A stretch of DNA of 47,375 bases from a virus: positions 1-47,375 of IMG/VR virus record IMGVR_UViG_3300028196_000023; one strand, 5' to 3'. Numbering within the stretch: the first letter of the stretch is position 1; every line of letters begins with the position of its first letter. Below, in pieces: positions 32,801-41,800 of the stretch. The translations under genes and the position numbers were made by a program. The notes below the pieces were generated by a model. The model had not been told where the DNA came from. It saw only the letters and a list, made by a program, of their open reading frames with translations, and did not search any database.

Positions 32801-35800
32801 AATGTTTGGCTATCAGTAAATGTTGTAAATAACCCTTCTTTTGCAATTCTATCAAATTTTACTTTTAATTCAAAACTTCTAGTTGTGCCTTCACCTAGAT
32901 ATGCAACTGCTACAGCATCGTAAGTTGATGCTCCGTTGCCGCCAACTAAGTTAACTGTAGGTGTTGATGTATAACCTTTACCTTTATTAAGTATACGAAC
33001 ACCTGTAACTTTTCCGCTTGAAACAAATGCTTGTGCAGATGCTCCTGTGCCATTGCCTTCAATTACAACATTCGGTGGACTTGTATATCCACTTCCACCG
33101 TTAGCAATAACAATATCTGTTATACTGTAACCTTTATTGTCAAACCATGTTTTCCACGGCTCTTGTGTAACTAGTTGACTATTTTCATTTACTGTAACAA
33201 TCTTTCCATCATTACTAGAATATACTGCTGGTAAGTCAAAGTCATTTGCTGCTACTCCGTTACCTTCGAGTTGATTATATTTACTTACGTATTCTCTAAT
33301 CGTTGTTCTGTAAGGTTTTACTTCTTCAATATATTTCTGGAAACTTTCAAGATTATCGTTACTGTAATTAGGAACGACTTTCAAGTTTCCGACGTTATGA
33401 GTTGCTTTTAAGAAACTAGTTTTGAATAGCCAATCTACATAAACTTGTTCATGTAACACATATCTTATACTGTTGAAGAAAGTTTTATTCCATTCAACTT
33501 TATTATCACCTATAAATATATTATCTTTAATTGCTGTGAATACATTTCTTAATTCTACAGTAGGTTCTAAATCATACAATCCTGTATCAAAGTTAACTGT
33601 ATTATCATATCCAATACCGGAGACTTGTAAATTATATAAATTTTCTGATAATTTAATTGTACCTTGTCTTCTACCAACTAATGTATAATTACCTAAAGGT
33701 AAATCACTAGTGTCTGTCTCTTTCTTAAATACAGCCCAACTGCCTGAGCCGTATTCTTTAATTCTTATTAAATCACCAACGGCTACTTGGATTGATGGCT
33801 CTTCAGAAGTATCTAATATTTCTTTAGTAACTCTAGTTGTTTCGCTGTAGCCTGTTTTCCACCAATCAATGTAAGTCCAATATTTTTTCGTATCAAAGGC
33901 TTGAGATGCACTTCTGTAAAATGTTTTCCTAATATCATCCCATGCATATATTGACCAATAATTTGCTGCTGTAGAATCGCTAACAACAAGTACACTAAAC
34001 TGTCTTACAACAGGATTCACATAGGTATAATTTTTTCCGCTGTTAACAACGACTGCTTGTACAATTCTACCTTGATTGTCAATGTGTGTTACTACTTCGG
34101 CACCAACTCCGTCACCTTGTAATACAACTGCTGGTCCAGGATATACTCCAGGTGCTTCAGTTGAAAATAATTGTTGTGGCTTGTAACCAAACCCAGGATC
34201 AACAATGTTAATAGAAGTTATTTCGTTGTCTACAATATTAGCAGATAGTTTAGCCTGTTTTACTCTAACAGTACCTACATTTTCTAGATCTACAATACTG
34301 TCAACTTTTACATCATATAGATATAAAACTTCTGCAGGTTGTGGATCAACAAGATTTAAATTAGTAAAATCTATTGTGTTTGCAAATGCTTCTTTAACTA
34401 ATATTGCATTTACACTTTCAACTGTTTGTTTTAATATTTGTTTTCTATTTACAAACATACTTTGTCTTGGACGGAAACTTAAACCATATTTTTGTTTGGC
34501 TGGCAAGTTGGTATCAGGAACTCTATTTCCTTGTATGTCGTAACCAACTAAACTGTCAATCCATTTCTTTTCAAGTTTACTATTAGGAACACTATTTTCA
34601 TCGCCTTCAGTAAGTAATAAAAATTCTTTGTGTGCTACATTATTATTGCTGCCTGTATTATAATATTCGAGATTTAATATGGAAATATTATCTGAAACTA
34701 TATTTTTGTAATTGTAGAAGAAGATTTTATCTGCATCTGCAAGTGCAATATATGTATTACCTAATGTTGACGGATTATTAATTAATGATGCTACTTCTCC
34801 AGCACTAATCTGTCTGCCTAATATATTTTCTGGAACTGTAACTTTGTTTTTCACCCAGAAGTAATATTTTGTTTCAGTTACTAATCCTGTGTTTACATTT
34901 AAAAATTCTTTTACACTATAAACAGTATCGTCAGCATATAAAGGCTGTCCTGATACACCTAACTGTAATCCTTCATTTGTATCTGCAAGTACAGACCATT
35001 CAGATGGTAAAAGTTTAGATTCAACCCATTCGTAAACATCAATACTAGATCCTTGTACCTGCGCTCCCCAATTTGCAGATCTATATGCAATATCTGCTTG
35101 CTCGTAATCTAACCATTTTGCAGTGCTAACATTCCACCATAGTTTTCCAACATTTTTACCAAACCATGCAATTGTATCGTCTACAACAACATCTTCGGTT
35201 CCTATATTGTATGTTGCTGGATCATACAATGTTTTATATGTAAGTTCTTTTTCTGCTGCTGCAAGAACTTTTAATTTAGCAGGATCTACTACTTCTAGAT
35301 CTTGTATTTTTGTGTCGCCATTATCTTTGTAAAGACTAATTCTTTTAATTCTTGATAAATCAATTTTATCTGGTTCTGATCCTATAATTTCAAGACTGTT
35401 AACATTAGGGTCTTTTCTAAATAATCTAACCATACCGGCTTCTGGGCCTGTAAAATCTAACGTTGGTCCATGTACTACCGGAGCAATATATTTTGGTGAA
35501 CCTACAGCAATAATATTATTAGAACAAGATACACTATAACCAAATGACTCGTTAGTGCTTAAATCATCTTCTAATTTTTCTGTTAGTAAATATCTTGTAC
35601 CTTTTAATTTAAACACATAAACAGCACCACTGTATCCACCGTATGTTGTAAATGATGTGTTTAATTCATCAAATGTTGTTGAACTTGTATCAAATCTTAT
35701 AGGCAAATTGTAACCGGTATTATTTGCGCCAATTACTACTTGAGCAGCATTAGACGTCATACAAACTGATTGCCCAAAATATTCGTTTGGATATATTCCG

Positions 35801-38800
35801 TAACTTTCTATTTTTTGTTTTAATCTATAACGTGATGCTGAAGAATCTGATTCGTATTTAAAGATATATGCACTTCCTTGATTTTGAAAGTTTTTATCTG
35901 CTTTAGGACTTGTAATAACAAGTGTTGTACCTGACATATCCATGTCAACAGCGTAACCAAACATATCACCTGTGCTAATAATTTCTTCTGCAGGTAAATC
36001 ACTTATTTCTGCAAGACTTTCAGCAGTTATAGTTTGTTGTAAACTATAAAAGCCTACACTATTTTTAGTATAAACAAAAACTTTACCTACTGATTCAGTA
36101 GAACTATCTCCAACGTTCACCCACGGATAACCATCATCAGGTGCCTGATTGTAACTTCTAATAGTGCTGTCTGGACCCACTGCTGTGGCGCCAAGGTTTT
36201 CTAATTTGTGATAACCGCCTTGATATTTTACAACATCATTTTCCATGTATTCATAATTAGGTTGCCAGTTACCTTTATAGTTTTGAAAGTATTGTCCGTC
36301 TGCTTCTACTGCACCTATTATTAAAGTCGTACCGTCATTATTAAATGCAAGGGAACTACCAAACTTATCACCTTCCTTAATCAACTCTGCAAGTTGATCC
36401 GCAGATAATATTCCTGATGCTAGTGTGGACCCGTCATCTTCTATACTAACGCTACTTGGAAGAGATACATTTGTGTTTACTGAATCTAGTTTGATCCAAT
36501 CATTGCTTTCAATAGATATAGTGCTACCATCGCCTTGATTATCTTCAAGTGCTTTCCATAAGTTACCATTGTAGAATACAATCGATCCTTTAGGATAGTA
36601 ACTTTCTACAGAAACAGTTCCTGTGCCATCACCTCTACCTGTTGATACAAACTCTAATCCTGGAGTATTAGTTAATGCTCCTAGTGACTGGAAGTCTGTA
36701 GTTCCTAATGTTTCAATTGTGTATGTACGGCCTGCAAGTATTTCTGTTGCTGTAAGTGTTCCACCTGGCTGATATATGCCTCTGTAATCTTTGTTCTGAA
36801 TTAGTTCCCAACCGCCTGCTGTTGTATAATTGTAAAGATAAACTCTACCCTTTGTATCATTCAATCCAGGAGCACTTACCGCCATTGTATACCCTGTGGC
36901 TGTTTGTGCTACAGTAATTTTACTACCAAAAAATTTGTCACCGTCTGCTCTTGGGCTTACAAAACTTTCTACATAATTCCATTGTTGAGCACTATAACTA
37001 TACAGCGAAATCATACCTTGGTTGCCATAACCTTCATTAGATCCGCTTTCTAAAGCATTGATGTTGAATGTTTGTTCCCAGTCTTCTGTATAAACATTAA
37101 TACTGCTGCCATCGCCTATAATAGTATTTTTTGCTTTCCACAATTGTCCTTCATACAATACAATATCATTAGCAGAATAATTTTTATATGTGCTAAACAT
37201 ACCTTGATAATTTGATGGTACTCCTGATGCATTAGGTGAACCAACAATTAACCATTTGTTGTCTGGTGTCGTTGCAAGTTCTTCTCCATATGTATTTGTG
37301 ACTGCTGTAGTAAATCCTGTTGATAGTTGCAATAATTGTTTAACTGCTAACCCATCTGAAGTTTCAACATAAACAACAGTAATACCTGAGCCTGGCATTG
37401 ATGCTATAGTTTGATTCAATGATTCTAAGTATAATACTTTCTTACCAGTATGCTTAGGATCTGTACTTCCATATGCAGTAATCTTTTTAGAACTAAATTG
37501 TTTTCTCTTTTCAACAACTTCCCACTTATTGCTTCCGTTATTGTCTATATACAATTTAGATGTTCTATCTAATAATGCTGTTTGTTCTAAATCTAAAGTA
37601 TCATAACTTGCAAATCTAGCATTTGTTAACAATATAGGATATGTTAATGTGCTAGGTTCAAAGTCTATATCTGCTGGTGGTGTTGTAGTTTCAAAACTTA
37701 TAGTAAAATTAGTTACTTCAGTAATTTTGTGAAAGCCGTCAATATCGCCAAACGTTTTAAATCCAATAAAGTCATCTGCATTCAAATTATGTCTTTTTGT
37801 AAAAGTGACAGTTACTTTATTTTTATCTGTAGTGATGTTTGAGATAGGCAATTCATTTGCAAAGTTAACACGCAATACCGTCCAATCATGATCATCAAAA
37901 GTTACCCATATATGATCGTTGTTAAGTACGCCTGACATATCTATGTTTACTATATCATCTCTGGTCTGTACAACATATTTTGTTTGATCAACCTTAACAT
38001 ACCCTGCCGTTCTAAGATATTGTTTTTCAACAGTAGTAGGATTAATTTTAGTTGCAAAAGGTATTGGTGCAAAATAAAAATCGCTTTGATTAATTCTATA
38101 ATATCTATCAAGTTCAGCAACATTTTTAGTATCAGTAACTAATAGTGGCTGCGGATTAAGAACAAAATTATCTGTGTCTAATTTTATTTCTACTACTTTA
38201 GTTTGATCAGTGCCGCCGAGCTGTCCAACTTTGAATGCCCATTCTTCTTTTAAATTTACGCCTTCGCTATCAGTTCTACCAAGTTTATTAAATATTTTAG
38301 TGAAAGCGTTGTTAGTTCCTTTTTCTCTAATAAAGCCTTGATATAATCTAAACTGTGTTACACTATCTTCAGATAGGTTTTGTAAATAATCTCTTGTTTG
38401 ATAGCCAATTGTATGTCTTGCTAACTCTCTTTGGCTTTCTGACAATCCTTCAGTATCAACATCAAAATAATCTTCCATTTGATTTATTTTGAAATCAAAG
38501 TTAGGAACTAATTTTTTCTCAGGTGTTGAGTCAAGTACTGTCCAATTAATAGCATTAAATTCTTCATCGCTTGTATGGTTACGTTTACTAGTGTAATTAA
38601 CACCTTGGTAATTTATAATGTCGCCAAGTTTATAATCAGTAAATGGCTGCCAAGATGCAATGTTTACATTGTCAAACAAAAACCCTGGAGAAGTATAATC
38701 ACCGTCCCAGTCTACAGTTCTAAACCCTTGTACTTTAATTCTTTCTTGTCTGTATCCAGTTGGCTTATCAAAAATTACATCATTGAAAACTGTTCTATCA

Positions 38801-41800
38801 TTAAAAATAGCAACATGTTCTTTAAGGACATAGTTTAATTTTAGATAAAAAAGTCCTCTAGTAGTTTCATTTATTGTAAATGTGAATGTTTGGAATTCTC
38901 TGTTGACATCAAAGTTTTGAATTTCCATTGGTTCGCCATTATCAGTCAATACATTATAGTCATAAAAACTATCAAGTATATTATCAACTACCCCAATTGG
39001 TACAGTAACTTTAAGTCTTTCTGCGCCCGGACTTACTGTAAGTAACGATCCAACTGCCCATTCATTACGTGTCCAGAACATAAATTCTTTAGCAGCAGTT
39101 GTAAAGTCTTGCATTGCTTGATTATCTGTGCTATAGTTTTCAAAAACAAAACCTTGTGATTTTAGATAATGCTCGTATCCTAGTAGGAAATCTACAACCT
39201 GTTGGACTGTGTTAAATGTAGTTCCATAACTTATATCTTCAGTAGCAAATTGATTAAAGTTTCTTCTGCGCTGTGCAGTTGCAGCACCTATTATTGGTAA
39301 CTCTGGTAACTTGGTCCAATTATCTGTTTCAAATTTATCAGTGCTTGTATGAGTTAACTTTGCTCTATAAAACATACTTCTGTACTGAGCTATTGCTCCG
39401 TTGTTGTAAAGTTGGTCTTCGGTCCAATTTACAAACGTTGCACTAACTCCGCCTACAGATAATGTTGGATCTGCTTGATTTGGAATTGATTTATAAATCC
39501 TAAAGTAAGGATGTACATCATCGTAACCGTTTACTATCCAGCCGCCTTCTGTTTTTTCAAATATAATTCCGCTGTAACTAACAGTTTGTATTGGAGAAGA
39601 AACATTAAAGAATATGTTATAATTTTCTTCTGGTATGAATATGCTTGAACTTGCAGCAGCAGGACTTTTAGAATCTAGCAAATATTTTTGTTGAGTCTTA
39701 TCAACAAAACCATTTAACCTACTAGTCAATCTTACATTAATATCTGATAATAAACTTTGGGCAGTTGCAATAGGCTTACCTGATGAAAGCAAATAACTAC
39801 CTATATAGAATGCTAAACCACTTGTAATATCATTACTGCCTGTAACAGGTAATATTATTTCATTAGGTTTAATAAAAATTCCTGTACTCTTACTAATAAT
39901 TTGATCTGCAATATTACGTTTAGTTTTACTTCTGTCAAAGTTTGCAACAATATATTCAAACGGACGAAGTAGGCACAATGCCATCGTTACAACAAATGGA
40001 AATTCTGAACTGCTTCTGTAAGCATATTCAGTAGGCGAAACATCACCTAGTGTAAAACTTCCTTTATTATTTGTTAAAGTATAGTTTGTTGCTAATCCAC
40101 TATCAAGAGGACTTAATAATTCACCGTATTCATTTACAGGTATATGTCTTAAAATACTTGTTCTAGCATATCTTTTATATGTACCTGCTCTTTCGCCTTT
40201 TCTAATAATACCGTCTCTAATATCTTCCCAAAGAATTAGGTTTCCACTTGTATATGGTGCTTCACCGTATTGTGTATCCCACCAACTTGGCTTTTCACTA
40301 AACCCAAGCATTTCCCAAGGACAACGATGCGGTCTATCTGTATCATAGAAATAGTTATAAACACCTCTCCACCATCCTGGTAAATTTTCATCACCATCTG
40401 GTGTTGTCATATTAGAATAGGTATATGTAAATGGTTCTGTATCTTTTAGGTATGTGTTAGCAGTATAACCAAGATTAGTATTTGCTACCCATTTTAAAAA
40501 TTCTTGACTTGCTATTGCATCAAATTCTGCTTTTGTAAATACTGAATTTTTATAATAACCTCCAAGATTAGCATCTATATCAAATACACTAGGTTCATAA
40601 GATTGTTTAATATTATTATAAATTCTATACTCTAATTCCAATAAAACATCATCACGGAAATCGCCATACGCAACAGTAATACTACCATCGTGACCTTGTA
40701 TAACTTCTGTAGGTACTCTATATGTGTCATCAATAAACTTCATTGGGGTATACTTTTTGTATAATCCAATTGACGTAGGAGTCGGTGGCACATGGCAAGA
40801 CGCTGTTGATACGTACTCGCGTATTTCTATATGGTCACCTTGTATTAAATTGCCTAGTATAGTTAAAAATGCAAACTCTGAACTAAACGTGTAGTCTTTA
40901 CCATGCAATAACTGTGTATTATTTTTATACACATATACTGCACGTCTACTTAATGTATCTAAATCAAAAGTATCATTTAGTGTAAATGTCTTTAATCCAG
41001 GGTCATCAACTGTGTATGTTAATTTTGTAAATGCTCCTGTACCTAATGTGTCGCTATCTGCGAAAGGACTTGATGAACTTTTTGTTTTTGTTAATTGTTC
41101 AAAAATAGAATCTACTAAATCTGGTATGATTGATGTGTCATCAACTTCAAAAGATTTTTTTATAAAATTTTCTTTGAATAACGAATACTGTTTTTTAGCA
41201 TATTGCAATGATTTAACAATATTAATTTCTTTGTCTGCAAGCATCAATAATGCTGACGCTGCAACACCTGAATGTTTTAGAAATCTTTTTGCGTTTACAG
41301 TAAAGTCTGAAATATCTCTTAAATTAGATACTCCTGGAAGTACACCAGTAAATCTTGTGTCAAATTCTAATGCTGTTTTAACATGATCAGCCGCTTGCCC
41401 AAGAGTAAAAGTTTTTAGTGTTTCATTTAACGGATTTTTTTCTAATCCTACAGGAATTTCATAGTAACCATTGTTAGGAATTATTTCGCCAACTACTTTA
41501 ATTGTAATAATATCGTTAGGTTGAAACACAGTAGTAAAAGTAAACTGGTTTCTATTGCGTGTATAAGATTCTTTTAATTCATCACCATTTCTAAAAAATA
41601 TAATTTCAACAGTATCATCTATATTATCAAAATCAACAATATCAGTTTGTACAATGTTTGTAGCATCTATAATTGTAACACTATCAACAATAGGCTGTAA
41701 GTATTTAGATTGTGTTCTAACCCAACCATTTTCATATTTGCCGTTTACCTGATAATAATGTTTATTGATGTTATCAATAATTGCCTGTTGGTTAATTGTG

